DNA from: Prosthecodimorpha staleyi
Lineage (GTDB): Bacteria > Pseudomonadota > Alphaproteobacteria > Rhizobiales > Ancalomicrobiaceae
Length of the DNA: 64,000 nt
Direction: 5' to 3'
Assembly (NCBI RefSeq): GCF_018729455.1
Contig: NZ_JAHHZF010000004.1
Coordinates: 276,771 to 340,770, forward strand
The notes under the pieces are model-generated. The model was not told the origin of the DNA, searched no databases, and was given only the letters and a program-made list of their open reading frames with translations. Both the position numbers and the translations under genes were made by a program. Below, piece after piece: positions 45,412-53,318 of the stretch; position 1 is the stretch's first letter; each line of letters starts with the position of its first letter.

Positions 45412-46015
45412 GTTCAAAGTCCCCGATCCTGCACTGCGGGATACTGCCTCCCGACCATGGCGACCCAGATCGGTCGCCCAAGTCTCCGGGTCGAATTCCG
45501 TATCGCCGGCGACCCGCACTGCATGTTGCATGCCATTCGGTCCTTCGTACTCAATCCCGCCGGCAGGCCCGCCAATCATGGCAGCGGCGACTTCGGTTCG
45601 AAGCATGCCGGACACTCCGGCATCCGACGAAATGAGAATCCTAAATCTCCCGATAAGCGTTCGATATTCATTGGAATCAAAGGCATTTTGGCGCCTTTAC
45701 TCTGTCCGATCAGAAGACATGCCCGCCCAATGCCTGGGCATCCGCGGGTGCGCCTCCGCCAACGGAGGCGCGGAATGGTCGGCCGCCAAAGGCTGACCCA
45801 CGGGCCCCGCAGGCATGAGATTCCATACATGAAATCAAAAGGTTGAAGGCCAGTATTCGGGAGACCGGCGGGAACCGTCCGTCGCGATCGCCCCACCTGA
45901 AACCCAAGCGTGGCCTTGGCCACACAATGCTCAGAATCCGTGCACCGTGCCGACTGCCGCTTCGGCTTGCACGGGACGGCGGCCCATGGTGTCATCGTCG
46001 CGACCGGAGACCCTC
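45412..46015. promoter_or_regulatory. Divergent control region, importer operon / LysR gene
   Basis: About 600 bases with no convincing gene. It is the most AT-rich stretch of the right half (45640-45720). It holds a hairpin-like dyad ATGCCGGA-CAC-TCCGGCAT (45605-45623) and a stem-loop gcgcctccg (45750-45758)/cggaggcgc (45763-45771) with loop CCAA. On the minus strand, TTGATT followed after 17 bases by CTTATC (between about 45655 and 45685) could be a promoter for the ATPase. These are candidate elements for the LysR protein that reads away to the right. Confidence 0.4.
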
Positions 46016-46894
46016 ATGCGCAACATCCCGACCGACCTTCTCAGGGCCTTCGTGACCGTGATCGACCTGAAGGGATATACCCGCGCGGGCGAGCGGCTCG
46101 GGCGGTCCCAGCCGGCCATCAGCCTGCAGATCAAGCGCCTGCAGGACCTGATCGGGGCACCGCTCTTCGAAAAGGATTCCGGCGGCACGCTGTTGACCGA
46201 GAACGGGCAGCTGGTCGCCAATTATGCGCGCCGCATCCTGTCGCTGAACGATGAACTGGTCGTCAAGCTGTCGCGCCGGCAGCTCGGCGGGCGGCTCAAG
46301 ATCGGCCTGCCCAACGACTATGCCGACCATTTCCTGCCGCTGCTCCTGGCCGACCGGCATGCCCGCAGCGAAGGTGCCGGTTTCGATGTCGTGTGCGATC
46401 TCTCCGTCAATCTGTTCTCGGCCTTCCGGGAGGGCGGCTTCGATCTGATCGTCGCCATGTCGGAGGGCAGCGCCGCGGAAGGGGCCTGGATGTCCTGGCG
46501 CCAGCCGCTGTCCTGGGTCGGGCTGCCGGACGAAGCGGTCGACGAGGACGGCGTCCTGCGGCTGGTCGCCTATCCGGAGGGCTGCCTGTATCGGCGCGCG
46601 ATGCTCGCGGCGCTGCAGCGCGACGGCCGGGCCTACGACATCGTCTATACCAGCCCGAGCCTTGCCGGGCTGGAGGCCGCGCTGACCACCGGCTTCGGCG
46701 TTACGGCCTTCTCGCGCGACATCCTGCCGCCGAAGCTGGTCGGTCTCGCCCGCCCGGCGTCCGGCATGCCGGCGCTGACCGATCTGGTCGCCGGCATCTA
46801 TCTGCGCCCCGGCAAGGCCTCCGCCCATATCGAATCGCTGGCCGCGCGGATCGCCGACCTGTTCGCCGCCTCGGCGCACGACATGGTGGCGTGA
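46016..46894 (+). CDS. LysR family transcriptional regulator of the guanidino/amine cluster
   Basis: 292 residues from ATG 46016. HTH segment NIPTDLLRAFVTVIDLKGYTRAGERLGRSQPAISLQIKRLQDLI, typical of LysR, then the effector domain (GGRLKIGLPNDYADHFLPLLLADRHAR). The gene is divergent from the importer/ureohydrolase/oxidase operon and convergent with the second FAD oxidoreductase, so it most likely activates the importer operon in the presence of its substrate. ATG 46016 is chosen over the upstream frame start at 45947 because the HTH normally lies at the N-terminus. Confidence 0.9.
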   Translation: MRNIPTDLLRAFVTVIDLKGYTRAGERLGRSQPAISLQIKRLQDLIGAPLFEKDSGGTLLTENGQLVANYARRILSLNDELVVKLSRRQLGGRLKIGLPNDYADHFLPLLLADRHARSEGAGFDVVCDLSVNLFSAFREGGFDLIVAMSEGSAAEGAWMSWRQPLSWVGLPDEAVDEDGVLRLVAYPEGCLYRRAMLAALQRDGRAYDIVYTSPSLAGLEAALTTGFGVTAFSRDILPPKLVGLARPASGMPALTDLVAGIYLRPGKASAHIESLAARIADLFAASAHDMVA

Positions 46895-46909
46895 CGGGAT
46901 CGCAGCGGC

Positions 46910-48214
46910 TCAGAAGCCGAGCCGTTCCTTCAGCAGGCCCCAGGCGAGCGCGGTCTTCACGCCGACCGGCCAGAACGGATGGAACCGCATCGGCGTGACG
47001 GGCGTGACCGGCAGCGGCAGATCCTCGGGCCGGGCGCCGGCGATGCGCTCCGCAAGAATCCGGCCCATCGCGGTCGCCATGGCGACGCCGCGGCCATTGT
47101 AGCCGAGCCCGATATGAAGGTTCGGCGCCGGCTCGTGCAGATGCGGCAGATGGTCGGCCGTGACCGCGACGCGGCCGTTCCAGACCTGACGCCATTCCGC
47201 GGTCCGCAGCGCGGGGAAGAGCTCCAGCGCATGGGCGACGAGGCCGCGATAGTCGGCCGGGTCGGCACTGTCGCGCGGTACGCTGCGCCCGCCCATCAGG
47301 AAGCGGCCGGCCGCGTCGAGCCGGTAGTAGGCATAGCGCGCCGAGATCTCGTAGAGCACCGGCCGCGCCGGCAGGATGGCGGCGGCGACCTCGGGCGGCA
47401 GCGGCGCGGTCGCCGCGATGGCGCTGAAGACCGGCGCGACGGTCGCCTTCAGGCGCGGCCAGAGCCCGTCCGTATAGCCGTTGGTGGCGAGAACGACATG
47501 ATCGGCCGTCACGGTGCCGCTGGGGGTTTCGAGCCTCCAGCCAGAGCCGGCCGGGACGAGGCGGGTCACCGGTGCGCCGCTCGCCACCGTCGCGCCGGCC
47601 CGGATCGCGGCCTCGGCCAGGCCCCGGGCATAGCCGAGCGGGTTGACGCTGCCGCCGCGCCGGTCGAGCGAGACGCCCCGATAGGCCAGGGTGCCGGTGA
47701 TGGCGGCCGCGGCCGGCGCGTCCAGCCATTCGACGGGAGCACGCCGCCGCGCCCAGCCTTCGGCGGCGGCACGGACCGAGCGTTCCGAGCGGTCGTTGAC
47801 GGCCGCCCGCAGGGTGCCGCCGCGCACCGCCTCGCAGGCGATCGCGTGGCGGGCGATCAGGTCGAAGACCAGGTCGGGTGCGCCACCGCCGAGCGCCGCC
47901 ATGGCGCCGCCGCGCTCCGGGCCGAAGGCGGCCTCCAGCTCGTCCGGTTCCCATTTGAGCCCCGGATTGACCTGCCCGCCATTGCGCCCCGAGGCGCCCC
48001 AGCCGGGTTCGTGGGCCTCCAGAACCAGGGCCTCGATGCCGCGTTCGGCCAGGTGCAGCGCGGTCGACAGTCCCGTGAAGCCGCCGCCGACGATCGCGAC
48101 GGAGGCCCGGCGATCGCCGTCGAGCCGGGTTTCCGGCGGCGCCGGGCGGGCGGTTTCGGCATAAAGGGAGGCAGGCAGGGGCTGTCGCGTCGGCGCGGTC
48201 ATGCGGATGTCCAT
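46910..48214 (-). CDS. FAD-dependent oxidoreductase, gamma-glutamylputrescine oxidase-like (PuuB/OrdL)
   Basis: About 434 residues. Flavin motif ASVAIVGGGFTGLSTALHLAERG; GASGRNGGQVNPGLKWEPDEL, the marker of the PuuB/OrdL group; and the C-terminal LHIGLGYNGRGVAMATAMGRILAE. These enzymes oxidise primary or secondary amines, for example gamma-glutamylputrescine, sarcosine and N-methyl amino acids. The start is uncertain: ATG 48214 or 48202. It lies 110 bases from the creatinase gene on the same strand, so oxidation of sarcosine, the creatinase product, is plausible. Confidence 0.87.
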   Translation of the reverse strand: MDIRMTAPTRQPLPASLYAETARPAPPETRLDGDRRASVAIVGGGFTGLSTALHLAERGIEALVLEAHEPGWGASGRNGGQVNPGLKWEPDELEAAFGPERGGAMAALGGGAPDLVFDLIARHAIACEAVRGGTLRAAVNDRSERSVRAAAEGWARRRAPVEWLDAPAAAAITGTLAYRGVSLDRRGGSVNPLGYARGLAEAAIRAGATVASGAPVTRLVPAGSGWRLETPSGTVTADHVVLATNGYTDGLWPRLKATVAPVFSAIAATAPLPPEVAAAILPARPVLYEISARYAYYRLDAAGRFLMGGRSVPRDSADPADYRGLVAHALELFPALRTAEWRQVWNGRVAVTADHLPHLHEPAPNLHIGLGYNGRGVAMATAMGRILAERIAGARPEDLPLPVTPVTPMRFHPFWPVGVKTALAWGLLKERLGF

Positions 48215-48324
48215 CGTCGGGCCGGGGCGGCCACCAGGATCGGGTGCCGCCCACGCAAGGCCCGTGCCGGCCGCCCGGCGGTCGAGCCAGCCGCCCGCCT
48301 CCACTTCGGCGGCCGACGCCGCGC

Positions 48325-49569
48325 TCAGGCGCGCAGGATGTTGTGCGCCGGGCCGAACGGGAAGCCGGTGATGTTCTCGGCGCCGGTCTCGCGGATGACC
48401 AGGATGTCGTGCTCGCGGTAGCCGCCCGCGCCCGGCAGGCCTTCCGGGATCGACAGCATCGGTTCCATCGAGACGACCATGCCGGGCGCCAGCACCGTGT
48501 CGATGTCCTCGCGCAGTTCCACCCCGGCCTCACGCCCGTAATAGTGGCTGAGCACCCCGAAGGAATGGCCGTAGCCGAAGGAGCGGAAGCCGAGCAGGCC
48601 GTGCTGGCGATAGATCTCGTTCAGCTCGCGGGCCACGTCGGAGCAGCGCGCGCCCGGCCGGATCAGTTCGAGCCCGCGCCGATGGACCGCGCAGTTGATC
48701 TCCCAGATGCGCAGATGCTCGTCGGAGGCATGTTCGCAGAACAGCGTCCGTTCCAGCGCCGTGTAGTAGCCGGCGATCATCGGGAAACAGTTGAGCGACA
48801 GGATGTCGCCCGGCTGCACGGCGCGCGAGGTGACCGGATTGTGGGCACCGTCGGTGTTGATGCCGGACTGGAACCAGACCCAGGTATCCATCAGTTCCGC
48901 GTGCGGGAAGGTGCGGGCGATCTCGCGCACCATGGCCTGCGTCCCGGCGAGCGCGACCTCGTGCTCGCGCACCCCGGCCCGGACCGCGTTGCAAACTGCG
49001 GCGCCGCCGAGATCGGCGATGCGCGCGCCCTGGCGGATCAGCGCGATCTCCTCCTCGGATTTCAACGTCCGCATCCACATGGTCGGCTTGCCGAGATCGA
49101 CGAATTCGGCGCCCGGGAAGGCCTCCTGCATGGCCTTGTAGAAGTCGAGATTGATGTGGTCGAACTCGAGGCCGATCCGCTTCGCGGCAGGCAGTTCCTG
49201 CTGCAGGGCGTGGAAATAGTTGTCCCGGCGCCAGTCCGTATAGGTGATGTTGTCGCCGAAGCTGCGGCGATAGGGCTGGCCGGCATCGATGCCGGCCGTG
49301 ACCGTGACCGCCTTGGCGTCGGTGACGACGAGCGCGTAGCGGCGGCCGAAGGAGCAGTACAGGAAGTCGGAATAGTAGTTGATGTTGTGGTAGCTGGTCA
49401 GGACCGCCGCATCGAGCTTCAGATCGGCCAGCACCGCGCGCAGCCCGTCCTGGCGCCGCTGCATCTCGCCGGCCGAGAAGGTCGGCACGACCTTGTCGCC
49501 ATTATGCATGGTCTGGAGGCGGCGAAGTTCGTTCGGCGCCTGCAAGGTCGTTTCGATCGGAGCGTTCAT
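48325..49569 (-). CDS. Creatinase (creatine amidinohydrolase, EC 3.5.3.3)
   Basis: 414-residue M24-fold enzyme that hydrolyses creatine to sarcosine and urea. Sequence follows Pseudomonas putida creatinase nearly through its length: HNGDKVVPTFSAGEMQRRQ, LTSYHNINYYSDFLYCSFGRRYALVV, FQSGINTDGAHNPVTSR with the catalytic His243 (His232 of P. putida), LSLNCFPMIAGYYTALERTLF, GYGHSFGVLSHYYGREAGVELREDIDTV, and GAGGYREHDILVI. The metal ligands of M24 aminopeptidases are not preserved, as expected of creatinase. ATG 49569 (after GGACAGG) is preferred to ATG 49581. Together with the FAD oxidoreductases it would convert creatine to sarcosine and then glycine. Confidence 0.95.
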   Translation of the reverse strand: MNAPIETTLQAPNELRRLQTMHNGDKVVPTFSAGEMQRRQDGLRAVLADLKLDAAVLTSYHNINYYSDFLYCSFGRRYALVVTDAKAVTVTAGIDAGQPYRRSFGDNITYTDWRRDNYFHALQQELPAAKRIGLEFDHINLDFYKAMQEAFPGAEFVDLGKPTMWMRTLKSEEEIALIRQGARIADLGGAAVCNAVRAGVREHEVALAGTQAMVREIARTFPHAELMDTWVWFQSGINTDGAHNPVTSRAVQPGDILSLNCFPMIAGYYTALERTLFCEHASDEHLRIWEINCAVHRRGLELIRPGARCSDVARELNEIYRQHGLLGFRSFGYGHSFGVLSHYYGREAGVELREDIDTVLAPGMVVSMEPMLSIPEGLPGAGGYREHDILVIRETGAENITGFPFGPAHNILRA

Positions 49570-49680
49570 TGGCCTGTCCATCGCGGTTGATGGGCCGGAT
49601 GCTATCGGCAGACCCGTCCGGACCGCGATTTGAAGTGCCTATGCGGCCATTAATTCGGGCCTGCGGCGTCTCGCCGCCGA

Positions 49681-50298
49681 TCAGCCGCCATGGGCTTCCA
49701 GGAAGGCCTCGACCGACAGGGCGCGGAACTGCGGCAGGGCCGCGTGCAGGCGTTCGTGGCTCCAGTCCCACCAGGCGAGCGCTTGCAGCCTGTCCGCGAT
49801 CGCCTCGGGAAAGCGGCGCTTGACGACGCGCGCCGGGACGCCGGCCACGATCGTGTAGGGCGTGACATCCTTGGTCACCACCGCCCCAGCCGCCACCACC
49901 GCGCCGGTGCCGATGCTGCGGCCCGGCAGGATTATGGCGCCGTGGCCGATCCAGACATCGTGGCCGAGCGTGACCGGCTGCGACCGGCGCCAGTCGAAGA
50001 AGGCGTCCTCGTCCGGCTCGTCCGGGAAATAGGCCGAGGCGCGGTAGGTGAAATGCGCCTGGGTGGCGCGGTGCATCTGATGATTGCCCGGATTGATCCG
50101 GGTCATGGCCGCGATCGAGCAGAACTTGCCGATCCGCGTGTAGATGATGTTGGAATCGTTGACCACGTAGGAATAGTCGCCGAGCGCGCTTTCGGCGAAG
50201 GCGGTGCGGGCGCCGATCTCGGTGTAACGGCCGAGTTCGGCATCGCGCACCGAGGCTGTCGGGTGGATCAGCGGCGCGTGGCCGAGGGTCTTGGTCAT
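49681..50298 (-). CDS. Phosphonate-cluster hexapeptide-repeat acetyltransferase
   Basis: 205 residues of left-handed beta-helix hexapeptide repeats ([61 protein letters not shown]) with a His-containing loop [18 protein letters not shown] and the closing [15 protein letters not shown]. This is the pattern of the chloramphenicol-acetyltransferase-like proteins that accompany C-P lyase genes in proteobacteria. Probably acetylates an aminophosphonate. It is divergent from phnC and has a tandem GTCAT repeat in its promoter region. Confidence 0.88.
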   Translation of the reverse strand: MTKTLGHAPLIHPTASVRDAELGRYTEIGARTAFAESALGDYSYVVNDSNIIYTRIGKFCSIAAMTRINPGNHQMHRATQAHFTYRASAYFPDEPDEDAFFDWRRSQPVTLGHDVWIGHGAIILPGRSIGTGAVVAAGAVVTKDVTPYTIVAGVPARVVKRRFPEAIADRLQALAWWDWSHERLHAALPQFRALSVEAFLEAHGG

Positions 50299-50337
50299 GG
50301 CGGGGCTCCGTCGAAAGATCGCGCGCTGGTGCGCCCG

Positions 50338-50359
50338 TCCGATGACGCTCCGATGACGC
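50338..50359 (-). promoter_or_regulatory. Candidate Pho box for the acetyltransferase
   Basis: Exact 11-bp tandem duplication; read on the minus strand it is GCGTCATCGGA twice. GTCAT cores 11 bases apart are the hallmark of PhoB-binding Pho boxes (consensus CTGTCAT-N4-CTGTCAT). It ends 40 bases before the acetyltransferase start and points toward it, placing that gene in the phosphate-starvation regulon. Confidence 0.6.
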
Positions 50360-50403
50360 CCCAGGGTGGACAGCAGGCGGACGGCGGGCGGCTCCGGCCT
50401 CGC

Positions 50404-50421
50404 ATGTCACTAAAGCGTTGC
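50404..50421 (+). promoter_or_regulatory. Weak candidate Pho box for phnC
   Basis: ATGTCAC (50404-50410) and, 11 bases on, GCGTTGC (50415-50421). The first half-site fits the Pho consensus well; the second only at two core bases. About 50 bases before the phnC start. Kept only because the operon is expected to be phosphate-controlled. Confidence 0.3.
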
Positions 50422-50438
50422 CGAGCACGGGTAGCTGT

Positions 50439-50450
50439 TGGTCCCGACCA
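50439..50450. promoter_or_regulatory. Candidate PhnF-type (GntR/HutC) operator before phnC
   Basis: TGGTC-CC-GACCA dyad (flanks extend to TTGGTC/GACCAA), 20 bases before the phnC start codon. PhnF repressors of the HutC group bind TGGTxxxGACCA/TGGTxTAGACCA-like dyads in phosphonate promoters. No phnF gene is in the window, so the repressor, if any, is elsewhere. The dyad is exact in both arms; the assignment is by similarity to the known motif. Confidence 0.5.
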
Positions 50451-50470
50451 AACGGGTCCGGGAGACTGCC

Positions 50471-51271
50471 ATGCTCGTCATCGAAGGCCTGACGCGACGT
50501 TTCGGCACCAAGGCAGCCGTCGACGACGTGTCGCTGGAGATCCCGGCCGGCAGCTTCGTCGGCGTGATCGGCCGGTCCGGCGCCGGCAAGTCGACCCTGC
50601 TTCGGCTGATCAACCGCCTCAACGACCCGACCGCCGGGCGGATCCGCTTCGGCGATCGCGACGTGACCGCGCTCAATGGCGCGGCGCTGCGGGCCTGGCG
50701 CGCCGACTGCGCCATGATCTTCCAGCAGTTCAATCTGGTCGGCCGGCTCGACGTGCTGACCAATGTGCTGCTCGGCCGGCTCAACAAGGTCTCGACCGGC
50801 ACTTCCGTGCTGCGCCTGTGGAGCGCGGACGACCGGGCCATCGCGCTTTCGGCCCTCGACAGCTTCGACATGGGCAGCTTCGCGCATCAACGCGCGGAGA
50901 GCCTGTCCGGCGGCCAGCAGCAGCGCGTGGCGATCGCCCGCGCCCTGGTTCAGGAACCCAAGATCCTGCTCGCCGACGAGCCGATCGCCTCGCTCGATCC
51001 GCGCAACACCAAGCTGGTCATGGATGCGCTGCAGCGCATCAACAAGGAATTCGGCATCACCGTCCTGTGCAACCTGCATTCCCTCGATCTGGCGCGCGCC
51101 TATTGCGACCGGCTCGTCGGCATGGCGGCCGGCAAGGTGGTGTTCGACGGCCGGGGCTTTGACCTGACCGACGACGTGGCGCGCCGGCTCTACGGGCTGG
51201 AGGCCGGCGACGTGGTCGACGAGACGGTCCCCGTGGCGCCCAAGGCCGAGCGCGAAAAGGCCTTTGCCTGA
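50471..51271 (+). CDS. phnC: Phosphonate ABC transporter ATPase PhnC
   Basis: 266-residue ATPase. Walker [32 protein letters not shown] (characteristic of PhnC), signature [17 protein letters not shown], Walker [14 protein letters not shown] and the H-loop variant [14 protein letters not shown]. Energises uptake of alkylphosphonates. ATG 50471 follows GGGAG; the frame start at 50438 gives an unneeded extension. A 62-base gap precedes phnD. Confidence 0.95.
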   Translation: MLVIEGLTRRFGTKAAVDDVSLEIPAGSFVGVIGRSGAGKSTLLRLINRLNDPTAGRIRFGDRDVTALNGAALRAWRADCAMIFQQFNLVGRLDVLTNVLLGRLNKVSTGTSVLRLWSADDRAIALSALDSFDMGSFAHQRAESLSGGQQQRVAIARALVQEPKILLADEPIASLDPRNTKLVMDALQRINKEFGITVLCNLHSLDLARAYCDRLVGMAAGKVVFDGRGFDLTDDVARRLYGLEAGDVVDETVPVAPKAEREKAFA

Positions 51272-51333
51272 CGCCGGCCGATCCCAGTCCTTCCGTTTCC
51301 GTTTCTGCCGATCCCCAAAGGAGATCCGAACCC

Positions 51334-52248
51334 ATGATCAATCGTCGCGCCGTTCTCGGCACCCTCGCCGCCACGCTCGCCTTCGCGGCCGGCCCCGCCA
51401 TCGCCCAGGACTGGAAGGCCAAGTATCCCGAGCTGGTCTTCGCCATCGTCCCGTCCGAGAACGCCTCCGGCGTGACCGACCGCTTCCAGCCCTTCATGGA
51501 CTATCTGTCGCGCGAGATCGGCACCAAGGTCACCCTGCGCGTCGCGCAGGACTATGCGGCCCTGATCGAAGGCCAGAAGGCCGGCCAGATCCATATCGGT
51601 TACTACGGCCCGTCCAGCTTCGCCCGCGCGCTGATGATCGGCTCCAAGATCGACGCCTTCGCGATCGAAGTCTCCAAGGGCGGCGTCAAGGGCTACTACT
51701 CCGTCTTCTACGTGAAGAAGGACAGCCCCTATACCAAGATCGAAGACCTGAAGGGCAAGAATCTCGGCCTGGTCGATCCGAACTCGACCTCGGGCAACAA
51801 CGTCCCGCGCTTCGCGCTCGACAAGATGAAGATCGATCCGGAAACCTTCTTCAGCAAGGTCGTCTATACCGGCAGCCATGAGAATGCCGTGATCGCGCTC
51901 GGCCAGGGAACGGTCGATGTCGCCGCCAACTGGTTGAATGCGGACGACGATTCCAATCTGACCCGCATGGCGACCAAGGGGATGGTCAAGGCCGAGGATT
52001 TCCGCGTGATCTTCAAGTCGGACATGATCGTGAATTCGCCGATCGCCTATCCGACCAATCTGCCGGAAGACCTGAAGGCCAAGATCCGCGATGCCTTCAT
52101 GAACGCGGCCAAGAAGGACAAGGCGGCCTTCGATCGCATCTCCGACGGCAAGAACGAGCCGTTCGAACCGACCGACAACAAGGCCTATCAGCCGATCGTC
52201 GACCTCAACAAGTTCGTCGACGAACTGCGCAAGAAGAAGGCTTCGTGA
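51334..52248 (+). CDS. phnD: Phosphonate ABC transporter binding protein PhnD
   Basis: 304 residues. N-terminal INRRAVLGTLAATLAFAAGPAIAQD is a signal peptide with a twin-arginine-like start. The mature protein has VPSENASGVTDRFQPFMDYLSREIGTKV and SKGGVKGYYSVFYVKKDS, with the GLVDPNSTSGNNVPRF loop that holds the phosphonate group. Strong SD AAAGGAGAT (51317-51325). Stem-loops follow before phnE. Confidence 0.95.
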   Translation: MINRRAVLGTLAATLAFAAGPAIAQDWKAKYPELVFAIVPSENASGVTDRFQPFMDYLSREIGTKVTLRVAQDYAALIEGQKAGQIHIGYYGPSSFARALMIGSKIDAFAIEVSKGGVKGYYSVFYVKKDSPYTKIEDLKGKNLGLVDPNSTSGNNVPRFALDKMKIDPETFFSKVVYTGSHENAVIALGQGTVDVAANWLNADDDSNLTRMATKGMVKAEDFRVIFKSDMIVNSPIAYPTNLPEDLKAKIRDAFMNAAKKDKAAFDRISDGKNEPFEPTDNKAYQPIVDLNKFVDELRKKKAS

Positions 52249-52256
52249 GATTGCGA

Positions 52257-52280
52257 ACCGCGCCACTGCCCCGGCGCGGT
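52257..52280. terminator. Stem-loop after phnD
   Basis: Exact 8-bp arms accgcgcc (52257-52264) and ggcgcggt (52273-52280), starting 9 bases behind the phnD stop and followed by gcgatcctttc. Pairs with the hairpin at 52323-52344 in the 182-base gap. Confidence 0.5.
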
Positions 52281-52322
52281 GCGATCCTTTCATCTAGCTA
52301 TTGCTCGATCGAAATTGCAGGC

Positions 52323-52344
52323 GGCGGGCCCTGACGGGCCCGCC
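52323..52344. terminator. Second stem-loop between phnD and phnE
   Basis: Exact 9-bp arms ggcgggccc (52323-52331) and gggcccgcc (52336-52344) with loop TGAC; followed by cacctcttg. Attenuator or stabiliser of the phnD message; the rest of the gap shows no gene. Confidence 0.5.
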
Positions 52345-52430
52345 CACCTCTTGCGGCCGGTGGATCCATCTACCGGTCGCCCTTCCCGTCAGGCCGTTCC
52401 CGGCCTCGGCCGAACCGACGAACCGGATCC

Positions 52431-53318
52431 ATGCGCGCCGACACGCTTCCCCGCCTCGATCCCGCCGTCCGCGACCGTCTGGAACGCGGCTATCAGGAGG
52501 CCACCGCGGCGCGGCGTCGGCGGACTCTGACCGGCTTCGGCCTGCTGGTGGCGGCGATCCTGCTGGCCGGCTGGCTCGCCGATGTCCAGCCCGCGAAACT
52601 GTTCGCCAATTTCGGCAGCTTCACGAAATACATCCACGACATCCTGCCGGTGCTGCGCCTCGACACCGCCGATACCGGCGTCGCCGAATGGTATTGGGGC
52701 TGGAAGCGCTGGCTGCGGCAGCTGGGCGAAACGCTGCTGATCGCCTATGTGGGTACGCTGGTCGGGGCGCTGGGCGCCTTCCTGCTGTCCTTCGCGGCGG
52801 CCGGCAATCTGGTCCGCTCGCCGGCCCTGCGCTTCGCCGCCCGGCGCTATCTCGAATTCTGCCGCACAGTCCCGGAGATCGTTTTCGCGCTGATCTTCGT
52901 GGTCGCCTTCGGGCTAGGGCCGGTGCCGGGCGTGTTGGCCATCGCCATCCACACGATGGGGGCGCTCGGCAAGCTCTTTTCCGAAGTCGTCGAAAACATC
53001 GACATGAAACCGGTCGAAGGTCTCGTCTCCACGGGCGCCGGTTTCGTTGAGACGGTCCGCTTCGCGGTCCTGCCGCAGATCCTGACCAACTATGCCAGCT
53101 ACATGCTGTTGCGCTTCGAGGTCAATGTCCGCGGCGCGGCCATCATGGGCTATGTCGGCGCCGGCGGTATCGGTCAGGACTTGGTCGAGGCGATCCGGAA
53201 GTTCTACTACACCGACGTGAGCGCCATCCTGCTCATGATCATCATCACCGTGGTGGCGATCGACATGCTGACCGAAACCCTGCGGCATCGCGTTCTCGGC
53301 GCGGAGGGTGGCCGATGA
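52431..53318 (+). CDS. phnE: Phosphonate ABC transporter permease PhnE
   Basis: 295-residue membrane protein with a cytoplasmic N-terminus, then helices near TLTGFGLLVAAILLAGWLAD and FLRQLGETLLIAYVGTLVGALGAFLLSFAAAGN-type core. GTVPEIVFALIFVVAFGLGPVPGVLAIAIHTMGALGKLFSEVVENID is the PhnE signature. The 4-base overlap with the second phnE gene shows they form a heterodimeric channel. Confidence 0.93.
   Translation: MRADTLPRLDPAVRDRLERGYQEATAARRRRTLTGFGLLVAAILLAGWLADVQPAKLFANFGSFTKYIHDILPVLRLDTADTGVAEWYWGWKRWLRQLGETLLIAYVGTLVGALGAFLLSFAAAGNLVRSPALRFAARRYLEFCRTVPEIVFALIFVVAFGLGPVPGVLAIAIHTMGALGKLFSEVVENIDMKPVEGLVSTGAGFVETVRFAVLPQILTNYASYMLLRFEVNVRGAAIMGYVGAGGIGQDLVEAIRKFYYTDVSAILLMIIITVVAIDMLTETLRHRVLGAEGGR

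Noticed and set aside
45412..45615. 68-residue N-terminal extension of the second PotA-type ATPase
   Set aside because: Residues have no similarity to ATPase N-termini; GTG 45411 with a purine-rich lead gives the standard start, so the extension is more likely leader RNA.
45576..45995. 139-residue minus-strand frame in the divergent region before the LysR gene
   Set aside because: No domain, no SD, unusual composition with many Cys/Arg/Pro; the region looks regulatory and the frame overlaps the likely promoters.
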